Assembly (NCBI GenBank): GCA_028274465.1
Contig: CM051455.1
Coordinates: 132,838,096-132,902,095 of the forward strand
Direction: 5' to 3'
DNA length: 64,000 nt
DNA from: Plantago ovata
Taxonomy: Eukaryota; Streptophyta; Magnoliopsida; Lamiales; Plantaginaceae
Positions 20,712 to 37,412 of the stretch are shown piece after piece; the first letter of the stretch is position 1; every line of letters starts with the position of its first letter. Under the pieces are notes generated by a model, which saw nothing but the letters and a program-made list of their open reading frames with translations, was not told the DNA's origin and did not search any database. Made by a program: the position numbers and the translations under genes.

Positions 20712-20968
20712 TCAGGCGAATCTTTGAGACTCCTCACAAGCTCCAGGAAAGGAGTCAACACTTCTTTTGCAAAGACTCGCACAACTGTGGTATATCATGT
20801 GTTACATCCTTGTCAGAAGGTGGGAGTCCATCAGGGATTGTTGCGAACCGAAAATCTTCTAGGCCAACAACTGACTGAGGGCCTCGTGTTCTATCTAGAC
20901 TGTTGTGATTGTATTTGGTGTTGACGAAGGTGATGAAGAAGCCATGGATGTGTAAGAGTTTGGCCAGT
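20712..20968 (-). pseudogene. UDP-glycosyltransferase (UGT85-like) N-terminal fragment
   Basis: On the minus strand one frame reads LAKLLHIHGFFITFVNTKYN, then GLEDFRFATIPDGLPPSDKD and VTHDIPQLCESLQKKC. After a one-base frame change it gives TPFLELVRSLKDSP. This is the conserved N-terminal acceptor-binding part of family-1 plant glycosyltransferases, closest in remembered pattern to UGT85 (FRFxTIPDGLPPSD). The start Met and the UDP-binding PSPG half are absent. It ends flush against the half MITE at 20587-20705. Confidence 0.8.
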
Positions 20969-20969
20969 T

Positions 20970-21440
20970 AAATTATATTATAATTTGTGTTCATGAATCA
21001 TTTGAATCATAAGCAACTTAAGTGACAACCATTTCAACTTTTGTAAACTTCAGTCTGTGGAAAAACAACCGAAGCTCCTAATGGACAAATTAATCTACAA
21101 AATGAAACAAGTTCTACCGACTACATCTGTAGATGGAAGATACAATGAAGAAGCAAGAGTAGTATCAGCTAAAACCAAAGTTCAAGAGGGCCGAAAAGAC
21201 TCACAGCGCCGCATGGATCAAACTTAGCCTTGTATGGCTAGCCCCGTCGACTCCCCCTGGATTCCTACACCTCGCTCAATCCAGATGTCGCCACATCTAC
21301 ACAGATAATTTCCACATATTAGGCCTTTGGTTAATGAATGTAACGCGATAACAAATCGAACCAAAAGATGAGAAAGAAAAAGGAAATGTTCTCGGTGGCA
21401 TTTAAGCAAACAGGTTGTAGACAATACAACCTGTGTAATT
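20970..21440. other. Gap: intergenic
   Basis: No supported gene or repeat. Confidence 0.4.
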
Positions 21441-21441
21441 A

Positions 21442-21644
21442 ACTAAAGGCAGGGGCGGAACCAGAAATTAATATTAGTGGGGCGAACTTCAAATTTTGAA
21501 AGTTCGGGGGGTCAAAAATTGAAAATTCGTTAAAACTACCTTTAAAATTTTTGAATAATCGTAAATTCTAACTAAAAGAAAAAAACTTTGGGGAGGGGGG
21601 CGGACGCCCCCGCCGGCCCCCTTGGTTCCGCCCCTGAGTAAAGG
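21442..21644. mobile_element. Small hAT-type MITE
   Basis: The termini CAGGGGCGGAACCA (from 21450) and TGGTTCCGCCCCTG (to 21636) are perfect inverted repeats of a type widespread in plants. The flanking 8-mers actaaagg and agtaaagg differ at one base, as an aged hAT target duplication would. Length 187 bp, no coding. Confidence 0.82.
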
Positions 21645-21729
21645 TGTTGGAAATTTTACATAACTCCCTAAACAACAAAAACTTCACAAGCATGATAATG
21701 AGGGAATAAAATCCAATGATTTTAAGCTA

Positions 21730-22278
21730 TAAGATCATTCATTATGGAGGCTACAAAGGGGCTTAGGCTCTGTTCGTTTCACCTTAATTTCAATTTATTA
21801 AGTTCAGTTCAGTTCAGATAAGTTCAGTTTAGTTCAGATTTATTATCAGTTCAGTTCAGTTCAGTTCAAAATTACTAAGTTCAATTCAGGTTTGCTTAGT
21901 TAAAATTTATACTTCAAATAAGTTCAGTTCAATTCAGATTAATTAAGTTCAGTTCAGATAAATTTAGAGTTTTTCAGGTGAAACAAACAGAGCCTTAATT
22001 GGATTTAAAATCCCCAATTAAGCCCCAAATAGCCTCCAATGGGGGTTATAAAGAGGCTACTAAGTAGTAGCCCATGGAAATGGACTACTAATTAGTAGTC
22101 CCAAATATGGGGACTACATTGAAAATCAACTACATTTCGATGAGATATAATATGGAACCCACAAAAGAAAACTCTAATTAAGCTAAAAAACATTGCAGAT
22201 TTCATTTGAATGGGGATTTTGTGGAGTTTATATGATAAAAGTCCCCTAATTAAGCCCCAACCATAAAAAATGCTCTAA
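21730..22278. mobile_element. Tourist/Harbinger-type MITE carrying a nested MITE
   Basis: The termini GATCATTCATTATGG (21733) and, inverted, GAGCATTTTTTATGG (to 22275) continue into matching 'ggctt' arms. TAA duplications lie at 21730-21732 and 22276-22278. A second MITE sits at 21776-21994 inside it. Confidence 0.65.
21773..21997. mobile_element. MITE with GGCTCTGTTCGTTTCACC ends, nested
   Basis: Inverted ends GGCTCTGTTCGTTTCACC and GGTGAAACAAACAGAGCC bound a 219-bp element between TTA duplications (21773-21775, 21995-21997), a PIF/Harbinger signature. The interior is an array of 'aagttcagttcagat' words. A truncated relative lies at 32669 and a diverged one at 59275. Confidence 0.85.
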
Positions 22279-22841
22279 GACCGTCTGCATGGGCACGGCG
22301 TAGACGCCGCCATGCCATGCCGTGCCAATCGCTCCACATTGGGGGTAGCATGCCGGGGCATGCGCAACGACATGGGATGCCTAGTCGTGAGACACCTGCG
22401 GCATGACTTCTAGGCATGCCATGAGGCAGGCCCTCATTCTTCTCGTTTTTTTTTTTAAATTTAAATTTAATCTAATTACTAAAACGTTGATAACTTGAAA
22501 AATAAAAATGTAAAAAAAATAAATAAAACTCACCTTCGACTTTATGTTTTCAAGATCTATAAATAGAGACCACTCTTTAATATATTTTGAGCACCCAATC
22601 TTCGACTCCTATTTATTTTTTAATTAAACATAAAAAATTCTAAAATATATTTTATATAAATATTACAATTCATATCAATTCTCATATCATTACCATTATT
22701 TGAAAAATAAAAAATTAAGAAAAAATTAAAAAATTATCCGATGCCATGGCATCGTGCAACCAATGGAGGACATGACACGACATGGAGGCAAAAGACACCA
22801 CAATGCCATGGCATCGCGGGACACTAGTGCGGATGCTCTAA
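22276..22841. mobile_element. PIF/Harbinger-type MITE, 560 bp
   Basis: It runs between TAA duplications (22276-22278, 22839-22841). Ends are GACCGTCTGCATGGGC and, inverted, GAGCATCCGCACTAGTG, with GC-rich subterminal 'catgccatgc/gcatggcat' words at both ends and an AT-rich middle. Its left TAA is shared with the right end of the element before it. Confidence 0.7.
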
Positions 22842-22921
22842 TACTATAAGTCGAGGGAAGGTCCGATCCCAAATTCGGTAGACAAAATTAAATCAGCTCA
22901 CACAGAATGACATAATTCACC

Positions 22922-23671
22922 TTAGGCCTTCTCCAGCAAAGCCTTAAATGAGCATTTGAGGCTCATAAAGCTCTGCTGGAGAGCCTTGTGAGCATCAAAT
23001 GTTTGATGCTCACCTTAAACATTTGATCAGGTGAGCATCAAGTGTTGATGCTCATTAGTTTATTATTTTTTTATCTTTTCATTCTTGTTTTTTCATTTCT
23101 TTCTTTTTTATTTTTTTTTCTTTTCCACTTATTTTTCTTTGTTTGCTTCTTTTCCTTTGTTTGTTGGCTGTTCTTTTTTTTCTATTCCATTTCTTTCTTT
23201 TTATTTTCTTTTCCACTTTTTTTGTTGTCAATTTCATTTATTCTATAATATTTGAAAAAAAATAAAATACACTGATTCAATAAATCATTTAGTAATTCAT
23301 ATTACAACTAAAAATAATACCCTTACATAATAATAAAATTACAAAATTTACGTAAAAAAAAAGGAAAAAACTCATGAAAAATGAAAATAGCTAGGCGACG
23401 ACATTTGTTAACCTCTAAAATGAAAATCCTTCTTTATTATAGTATTTGTTTCAAAGTATTGTTATTTTTAAAATTTATATAACGTAATTGTAATTAATTA
23501 ATGATAATGAAATGAGATTATTAATGAAGTTTTAAAAGAAATGAGAAAATGAAAAGTAAAATAGAGGTTGAAGAGGAGTAACTGTTGGAGTGTTGAGGTT
23601 TAAATTGAGTGGAATGCGGACGTGACAGACTTAAGGCTCAGATTGAGTATCAACTGCTGGAGAAGGCCTTA
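22922..23671. mobile_element. PIF/Harbinger-type MITE, 744 bp
   Basis: Inverted ends GGCCTTCTCCAGCA (22925) and TGCTGGAGAAGGCC (to 23668) lie between TTA duplications. A second copy of the family is at 42640-44338; the two share interior stretches such as the 'ttagtaattcatatta' region and the 'ttaaggctca' right arm. It contains a T-rich block that gives a meaningless Phe/Leu frame. It ends about 240 bases upstream of the ASY1 start codon. Confidence 0.88.
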
Positions 23672-23700
23672 CGTCCCACTCCTCTTGAGCTAACAGACTT

Positions 23701-23804
23701 ATCTGACGAATTTACCCTTGCCATATGCACCATTCATACGTACGCACGCCTATTATCTGACGACTTTACCCTTGCCTTATGCCCCATTCATACGCCTATA
23801 TATA
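23701..23804 (+). promoter_or_regulatory. ASY1 promoter: 54-bp direct repeat and TATA box
   Basis: A unit starting atctgacgaatttacccttg at 23701 is repeated at 23755 with a few changes, and the second copy runs into the TATA box (cctatatataca, 23796-23804). The start codon is about 100 bases further on. The repeat ending at a core promoter could duplicate regulatory sites; no known site is claimed. Confidence 0.55.
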
Positions 23805-23905
23805 CATCCATTCCCCAATCCCCACCCATTCTCCCGCTCATTCATTTTCCGTACTTTTTCAGCGAATTCGAATTTCCATTTTCTCTCTCATACTCTAGAA
23901 CAACA

Positions 23906-29842
<5,937 letters not shown>

Positions 29843-30490
29843 AAAAACACCATGTCTAGTCTTGAGTCTTGACTAATGCTTCTCTCTCTGTCATATAGCA
29901 TCTCTCTCTACGATGTTATTAAAAGTTCCGTGTCACTCCAACAGACAAACATTACAGTATAGTAGTAGTATTAATTATGGGCCACTTAGTGCCACGTATA
30001 ACATGAGATTGGAGTAGCAAGATGTTGAAATGCTGTGAATGAGTGAATCTATGAACTTGATTGATAATAATTTTAGGACAGAACCGTTAAGCCATCAACT
30101 AATGGCTTGGGCCCATAAACCCAAATTACCAAAAGCATGTATCTCGTTAATCACCTTAATGTTTGTTGAGGCTTGAACTTTTTCAAATTTTTTGCTACCA
30201 TCACTAGTTGTTCACCCTTCTGGATGTTGCCCTCCGTGGCTCCAGACCTCGCACTTAAAAAATTAATCTGCAGAGGATTCACATGAAGGTGTAGTTAGAA
30301 ATTCTTAGGAAAAGAATGCTGAAGCAACCCAAAAACTGAAAACACAGTGGATGAAATCAATCATGGTAAAGATTATGTAACAAGATTTTTAAGTTAAAAT
30401 CATCAAAGCTAAAGAAGAAACCATGCATCGGATACAGGAAACATGTTCAGGCACACCATAGACCTACAAGCATCAACTGCACCATTTCTT
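29843..30490. other. Gap: ASY1 3' region and intergenic DNA
   Basis: No supported gene or repeat. Confidence 0.4.
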
Positions 30491-30491
30491 T

Positions 30492-31143
30492 CTAGTTGAA
30501 GTAAGATTCAAGTAGAGGATCAGCCGTGTCAAGAAGTCTGCTCGTTCCGTAGAGACTCCATACCCACCCGACCAGGTTCCCTTGGCCTTGTTCGGCCTTG
30601 GGGCCTATTGGTCTTCGTCCAGTAGCTATTTCCAATGCCACCACACCGAAACTGAACACGTCAGTCTCCGTGCTGGACTTGCTGTTGATCATACATTCAG
30701 GTGCCATGTAACCCATGGTGCCAGCCAGAACTGTTGTTTGAGGTCCCTCCTCATGATCTACTAGTCGGGAGAGTCCAAAATCGCTGAGTTTCGCGTTGAA
30801 ATTGGCGTCCAACATCACGTTACTCGACTTAATATCCCTGTGCATGATGCATTGTTCCCACTCATCGTGTAGATAGAGCAATGCAGAAGCCAGTCCTCGT
30901 GCAATCTTGAACCTGATCGGCCAGCTCAGCAAACGTTTTCCCTTAAAAAAATGAGAATTCAGTAGGGGACCAAAATTGCAATTTTCCCGGCATGAACTCG
31001 TAAACAAGGAGAAGTTCTTGCCTCTCATGACACCATCCGACGATCTGTACAAGATTTCTATGCCTCACCCTACTTATAATCTTCACCATCCGACGATCTG
31101 TACAAAGAGGTTCTTTAATATCGATCGGCGCCTTCAATAGCAA
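30492..31143 (-). pseudogene. L-type lectin receptor kinase, kinase-domain fragment
   Basis: Minus-strand frames give [27 protein letters not shown] and, after a frame change, KGKRLLSWPIRFKIARGLAS. The catalytic loop HRDIKSSNVMLD, the DFG motif, and GTMGYMAPECMI and DVFSFGVVALEIATGRRP are present. This pattern matches clade IX L-type lectin receptor kinases of plants. The lectin domain, membrane segment, Gly-rich loop and VAIK lysine are missing, as is the end of the kinase lobe (stop after LLESYFN). Near 30959-30990 the frame change coincides with a string resembling the end of the TIR element family found at 54035-56848. Also, 23 bases (accatccgacgatctgtaca and on) are duplicated at about 31030 and 31086. 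It is a dead fragment. Confidence 0.82.
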
Positions 31144-31260
31144 TTAATTCTCGTTTTTTATATATGGACTAATAAAACTGTAGTTTCCCCTCTTATACAT
31201 AGAGAGAGTCTAATAGGTCGTCTTCTACCAGAGAGATACAAACAGCTGGTTAATTACATA

Positions 31261-32634
31261 ATGCCATGGAAAGATCTTTCGCAAGACATCCTTGCTTTAG
31301 TTCTGAACAAGCTCCATCTAACCGATCGATGTCGTTTCCGTGCAGTTTGCAAGAACTGGCGTGTACCCTTGGATCGGATCAATCCATGTCCGGAGTATCC
31401 ATGGTTAGTCCATCATCATCCGATCTACCAGCCATCATCAGGCGACGACGTGTTTACCTTCGGTTACAGGTTGTTTGATCCTTATTCTGAAAAATTAGTA
31501 CATCAACTTTCCAAATCTGTTGTGAACTTCAAGAGCCCGAGCCACCATCAGTACTCGGATTTTGTAAAGATAGAGTGTGCTCCAAACTATGGCTGGATCC
31601 TTATCGGTCTGGGAGATAAACGCGGCCTGTCACTTGTTTTGCACAATCCTTTCTCAGATAATGTCATCGTGCTGCCTCCTCTGGATCTGTCGCTTCCATC
31701 ACTCCCCACCTACATGTCCCTAGCAGCCATGTTGACAGCCGTTCCAACTTGTAATTCTGATTGCGAGGTCTTGTTGCTGTGCCCTTGTGATGCTGTTAGT
31801 TCCGCGGTGGAGTTCGCTATTTGTATTTGTAGATACCGCCTGTCCTCAATGGACAAACAGTGGACAAGACAGCCTCTTATCACAAACAAAAAGGGGACAA
31901 GACATCCTCTTGTCACAAGTACCCTCCTGTCTATTCATCTTGATATGCAACTTATAGACGGTGAACTGCATTGCCTTTTCAAACGACAGTTTTTCTATCC
32001 ATACAAATTTCTAAGATATAGCTTGGCCGATAACAGATGGGAATCGCTCTCACCGCATGATGAGGAAAACCTCGTACCGATGTGTGATGAGGAAGGCAGC
32101 TACTTGAACTGGAGAGGTCGGTTCATGGTCTCTTGGTTGACACAGATAGAAGGAACTCTTACAATGCTCTGCCAGATTAGTAGGAGACCTGACTTTCGTG
32201 ACCATGAGTGGATGATATTTAAATTGGACTGGTTAACTGCAAGATGGGTTTTAGCAACGTATTTCAGAAATACAGCATTCTTTATGACACCGAACAAGAT
32301 CGTATCTCATGCGCCATTGGTGGATATTGTTGACCTGCAAGACGATTGTTTGATCTTCCACAGCGACGTGCGATGTAAAGGCCCTGGGGGTTGTGATGGT
32401 CAGGGGCTCAAGTGCTATTCCTTCAAACGGAAGGAGCATGTACCAGTACCAGAACCATATCGATGGATCGTACCAATGTCATCAGATTATAGTATGTATT
32501 TTATTGAAACCCCAAGTCTAACGCTAGATCACATGGAGCGAAAGGTGAGCCAAAGCGAAAACCCCAAGTCGATTGCTGGATCACATACAACAAAAGGTGG
32601 GCAGAAGCGAAAACGCCAAGTGCAGAGTTTGTAG
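31261..32634 (+). CDS. F-box protein with DUF295/KIB-type beta-propeller domain
   Basis: A single-exon gene of 457 residues. Residues about 2-45 (PWKDLSQDILALVLNKL then DRCRFRAVCKNWR) form an F-box, which docks to SKP1 in SCF ubiquitin ligases. The rest has the DUF295 pattern: YPWLVHH, LVLHNPFS near the first third, and DCLIFHSDVRCKGPGGCDGQ near the end, like the last propeller blade. Two internal duplications are visible: QPLITNKKGTRHPLVT (two similar short units) and, at the C-terminus, two copies of a unit containing SENPKS..GSHTTK, ending basic (QKRKRQ), a possible nuclear signal. Substrate unknown. The frame is intact. It lies close to the kinase fragment on the opposite strand. Confidence 0.88.
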   Translation: MPWKDLSQDILALVLNKLHLTDRCRFRAVCKNWRVPLDRINPCPEYPWLVHHHPIYQPSSGDDVFTFGYRLFDPYSEKLVHQLSKSVVNFKSPSHHQYSDFVKIECAPNYGWILIGLGDKRGLSLVLHNPFSDNVIVLPPLDLSLPSLPTYMSLAAMLTAVPTCNSDCEVLLLCPCDAVSSAVEFAICICRYRLSSMDKQWTRQPLITNKKGTRHPLVTSTLLSIHLDMQLIDGELHCLFKRQFFYPYKFLRYSLADNRWESLSPHDEENLVPMCDEEGSYLNWRGRFMVSWLTQIEGTLTMLCQISRRPDFRDHEWMIFKLDWLTARWVLATYFRNTAFFMTPNKIVSHAPLVDIVDLQDDCLIFHSDVRCKGPGGCDGQGLKCYSFKRKEHVPVPEPYRWIVPMSSDYSMYFIETPSLTLDHMERKVSQSENPKSIAGSHTTKGGQKRKRQVQSL

Positions 32635-32639
32635 ATTTC

Positions 32640-33217
32640 AGAAAAGCGCAATCACCTTTAATCGGTTAGGCTCTATTTATTTCACCTTAAATACAGTTTC
32701 ATTCATATCATTTGAATTCACTCAATTCAGAGTTGCTTAGTTGAAATTTAAACTTCAAATAAGTTCAGGCGATTCTCAACTAGCCTTACTACTTGATGTG
32801 ATCTATACTTGAAGTTGATTCTCACATTAATTATTCTGTTTGTTTGATGTTGACTCTCTTGCCTTTTACTTGCTGGTTTGCTTCTTCAATGCAGTATGTT
32901 TTCTTAATTATGAAATGTTTCCTTCAAAAGCCACAACAGGTACTGCACAAGAAACTGAGAATGATATTTAGATAGAAATTAAAAGAAGTTTAGACAACTT
33001 GCATACGATAATAAAGTACTACTAAACTTCGACTGCAATGAATTTTTTTCCTGGATTCGCAACTGTGTGCTAGTGCCCTTTTTCATAAAACCCATAGGGC
33101 AAAATCGACAATCGCTCCAAAATTTAAAGAGTCCCAGTATTATCAAATTTCACACTAACAATCCAGATATATGTCTTAAGAGAGAGTAGACAAGATAAGT
33201 CTATCTTATATCAAGAC
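32640..33217. other. Gap: F-box 3' flank, truncated MITE, AAP 3' UTR
   Basis: 32669-32770 is the left half of a MITE of the GGCTCTGTT...TTCACC family (compare 21776-21994); no right end is found. The remainder is the convergent 3' side of the amino acid permease gene. Confidence 0.55.
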
Positions 33218-36200
33218 TCAAGATACAGATTGAAAAGGCTTGAAGGAGTGCAGAGACTCTGCAAGCCCATGTATAGATCCAATGGCTGCAAGAAGAGATA
33301 TGGCTAAGCAAATATAGCCTAGTATTTGCATCCATATCCATGTGAATGAGAACTTGGGGATCTTTGATCTGGCAATGTACATCTCTATAGGAAAATAAAC
33401 CGTCAATGGCCAGAATGATATCGATCCAAGAAGCCCCACAAAGCTGTTGAAGAACGGTAAAAGCATGGCCAACACTGTTGTAAATATAACAAACAATGTC
33501 CTCCAGATCAAACGGAACATATTGAAAGTGAAGATGCTGATTGGATACTCTTTACCAATGAATTTGCTTTCTGGCCATTTCTTGCTGCTCCAAGTCTCCA
33601 CAACCTGGAATACAGGTTGGCAAAATACCTGTCCAAAACATACATCTTAGTTACGACGCTTGTCTACATAAGCCTGATTTTTAAAACACATCACACCAGT
33701 TTATAGACATTTTTTACTACCTGGTAAGCTCCAATGAGATGTATGACAATGCACAGATTAGCTACATCGACAAGCCAAAAAGGCTCATAGAAACCGAATC
33801 CTGTTAGGAAATTTCCAGGCGCACTGTCACCAAATGCTGCATATCCTAAAAGCCCACATGCCATGTAGAAAGCAGTGGAGATTGACATTCCTACAAGTGT
33901 AGCTTTCTTCATGATCTGTTTCTCCTTGGGCCCAGCTTTTATTGTGTCCTATATAGCATATAACATTTATGGAAATCAAATTTTCAAAAATTCGTAAAGA
34001 TTTCTCATATAAATGCAGTACTATTTCTTATATATGGTTCAATGGTTTACCTGTATTTCGATGAGCACAGGTGAAAAAGCATAAGCAAACGCAATGTCTC
34101 CAAGGGCAGAGTAAGTATTCCACATTTTCTGCATGCTTGACATTTCCTTCCCAATAGGTACTCCAGTAATGCCACTCTGAACATGCCCTCCTTCTGCCAT
34201 ACGAAACAATGACAAGAAGTGTGCACGTCATATAAATCTCTCACTTTACACAAGAAGTATTCATCCATAAAATCATGTGGTAGAGGAAAATACTGCTCTA
34301 ATTACCTATGATTTTGGCTATTGACAGACCAAGTCCAATAGAAGAGTAAGCAAATGACATGATAGCAGCTATAATCGAGAGTAACGAGAGCTTGTGAAAG
34401 TTTGGTATCTGGCTCAGGATAATTTGTATTGCTCCAAACGTCAAAATGAAAGGATTGTTTGACATGTGACAACCAGCTTGATGGCCTAACTTATGGAAAC
34501 AGTTTGATCTCTTTATAGCCCTGCAAGTTAATATCATGACGACTTTCTCATGTTAACACCGAATCAAGCCAGAATCGAAGTTGAAATTTTATTGAAAGTT
34601 TGCATACTAAATGTATAGTCTTCATTATTCATCAATTTGAAGAAAGGAGATATAAACATGTATGCATACTAGTATTATAGGAACTATATTATACATGCAG
34701 TTTTGTCCAGTTTCATATACGCATTATTCACTTAACGCCTATTATAAACTCGGAACATGTACAAAGTTGATCTAGGTACGTGACATATACATGAATGTAC
34801 ACAGCTACTAGCTCGTGGAAAGTTTAGAGCATAGGATCAGTAGGTATACTTACACCATGCTAATGGAGGTAGTAATAGAGTATCCAATCGTCGTAGCAAC
34901 CAGATAGCTATACTGACCTACTCCACATAGCTTAACCTTCAATCCTCCTGCACAACGCGAGCAATACAGTTTAAAGAATCGAATCAACCTCCAAATGTAG
35001 CAGAGTCTAGAGATAATGAATTATGAAACGAAACATGAAATGTAATCCAGTCAGCCTAAAAATATGATTCACCTAGATGGGAATTCACAACATCTCTGTA
35101 GGTGTAATTTCTCTTGCCATCAAGAGACCTGTAACAGTCAGCAAGTAGGATGGATGTGAACCATGTTATTACTGCAAATGCCAGGAGTGATATTGGGCCA
35201 GCAACCCAGCCCAATTGTGCAATGGCCCAAGCTAGAGATAGCACGCCTGACCCAATCACTGCAGTTATAATATGGGCAGTTGTTGTCACCAATGTACCTG
35301 TGTAAGCCCAATAATAACAGTTTATGATTAGAAAATACTATAGTATTTGATTATTATTACAATATTCAAAAACTTTATAGCTAAAGCTTCTGCATAAATT
35401 AACCATTTCCAATATATGGTTAATTTAGTGTTTCAATAAATTTCAAGAAATTTAGAAATTTTTGGTATTATTTAATCGTTATAAGTTAATTCTTGGTATT
35501 ATTAGCATTTTAGAAATTCTTATTAATAATTTAGTTACTTTAGCATTCATAGAAACTCATTGTACACTCTTTTAACTCATTTTCCTTTAATATTTTGATT
35601 ACCTATTTAATTTTTAACTAAAAGCATGTTCTCTATCACCTAATATAATTTATAAATAAATAAAAAATTTAGTTTTAGTAACTACTGGTATCATTTATGA
35701 ATATATTATCTAAATTTTACATTAATTCACTACAAAAGTTTTAAGCATGCATAAATTATTTATTCCTTTTTTTTGTGGGGCATGAGAAATTTAGGAAACT
35801 TAATTAATTGTAGAACAATTTGACGTACGATTTGATTCCCAATAGTTGAGCAAAAGATTACTTTTACGTACGGAAACTGGTCTAATTGCTCTAGTAATGA
35901 TATTTTAATTACTCTCCTTCAAGACTTTTCATTCAGACGGAATGAAATGTTTGTCAAAATCATACTATTATGAATTTTTCACGACTTAATTTTGAAATAT
36001 CATGAATTATGTGTTTTTTTTTTTAGCTTAGAAATACCTCAATATTTCAACAAACATATGACGCATTTAAACAATACCAATGTTCCCTTGATTTCAAAAA
36101 AAAAAAAAAAAAAAAAAAAAATGTTCCCTTAAGAATTTTCATATCTGAACTCAGATCCGACCCTAGACGCTTGAAATGAAAGCCAAAAATAAATATCAAG

Positions 36201-36411
36201 ATTAACAATGTAGCAGATTTTATCTAAACATATTATTAGTCTTGCTGCCAAATTTTTAAACACTTATTTCGCTTTGAACCGCAAGAAGCAAAATGAATGA
36301 ATAAATCCGTAACAAATAGTGAAAGACGAGAGAAAAGAAGAAGAAGAAAAAAGAAAACTCACCGGTTCTTTTGTCACGGCCATCATCGTCAAACTTGAAA
36401 GAATCATCCAT
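33218..36411 (-). CDS. Amino acid permease (AAP family), seven exons
   Basis: Coding exons in order: 36411-36363, 35297-35073, 34947-34854, 34520-34306, 34193-34051, 33948-33721, 33628-33218. The joined frame is 454 residues with all phases consistent. AAPs are plasma-membrane proton/amino-acid symporters of the AAAP superfamily. Signature stretches are present: TTAHIITAVIGSGVLSLAWA, IAQLGWVAGP, DGKRNYTYRDVV, GYSITTSISMVAIKRSNCF, APGNFLTGFGFYEPFWLVD and HLIGAYQVFCQPVFQVVE. About ten hydrophobic segments are expected. The short acidic N-terminus (MDDSFKFDDDGRDKRTG) is usual for the family. A TATA-like CTTATAAATG lies about 100 bases upstream. No break is seen. The specific subfamily number cannot be assigned. 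Confidence 0.93.
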
Positions 36412-36519
36412 ATGATATTTTTTCACTTTCTTTCTGTTATGTTTGAAGTGAAAAGAATCTCCCCAAGAATGGTGTAAATTAAAGATAGAGTGATTGAGGA
36501 GTAGTAACATTTATAAGGA

Positions 36520-37412
36520 ATTAAAATCTCAAATCCGGAATTATTGCATATAGACTATTGTGGAAATAAATCTTCAAGGTTACCAATATTGCACATACAA
36601 AATTTTGGAAATATATACTTACGTACTGTATTAAAAAATAAATTATTTTAATTTGCACACATTTTAAAAGGAGAGTAAATTACTTTTCAAGAATAGCTAT
36701 AATCATTTAATAATACAATTAATTGTGCATAATAAATTGAAAAAATAACCAAAATAATTACATTTTGGAGTGACAAAATACAATAATTGGAAATTTCAAA
36801 TTAAAAACTAAAACATTAATTATTTTGAACAATTTCATTGACTAAAATATCATCTAGTTTGAATAGAAGAGTTGGAATTTTTCTCTTAATTGGGACTATA
36901 AAATAACTATTTTCGTAGTCAAAATTGTTGGAGAGAAGTACATTAATTGTGAATGCATGCGGGTTAATTCTTAAAGTCTACTAACAGGAGTATTAAATAT
37001 TCTTTAATGCTTCAGAAATTGGAAATACAAAATGCAAAAAACGTAAAAGCTCTCTCTCCCTTCCAATGTTGTAACTTGTAAGTACATGTGTAAGTGCATA
37101 TGGGTCACTTGAGCAATCGATTAAGTTGTAATTTAACATGACTTCAAATTATACAACTAGTATAACAACAAATTAATAGCAATGGACATGGGTAAATGCA
37201 AAATATTTCCAAGATACGACAGTTAATTTATATCGGAGATTCAAAGAATAGACATTAATATTTGGATAAAGAATCTCATCCGACCGTATCAGGAAATTAT
37301 TACATCCTTAATATATGTGCTAACCGTTCCATATAGGTTCTTTTATCCAATAATTTTTTTTTACAATAATATATAAGGGAAAATAACTTCTTTTTTAAAC
37401 ACTAAACAATAT
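36520..37412. other. Gap: AAP 5' flank
   Basis: Very AT-rich; no supported gene or element. Confidence 0.4.

Noticed and set aside
23042-23248. Plus-strand Phe/Leu frame resembling a membrane protein
   Set aside because: T-rich interior of a Harbinger MITE.
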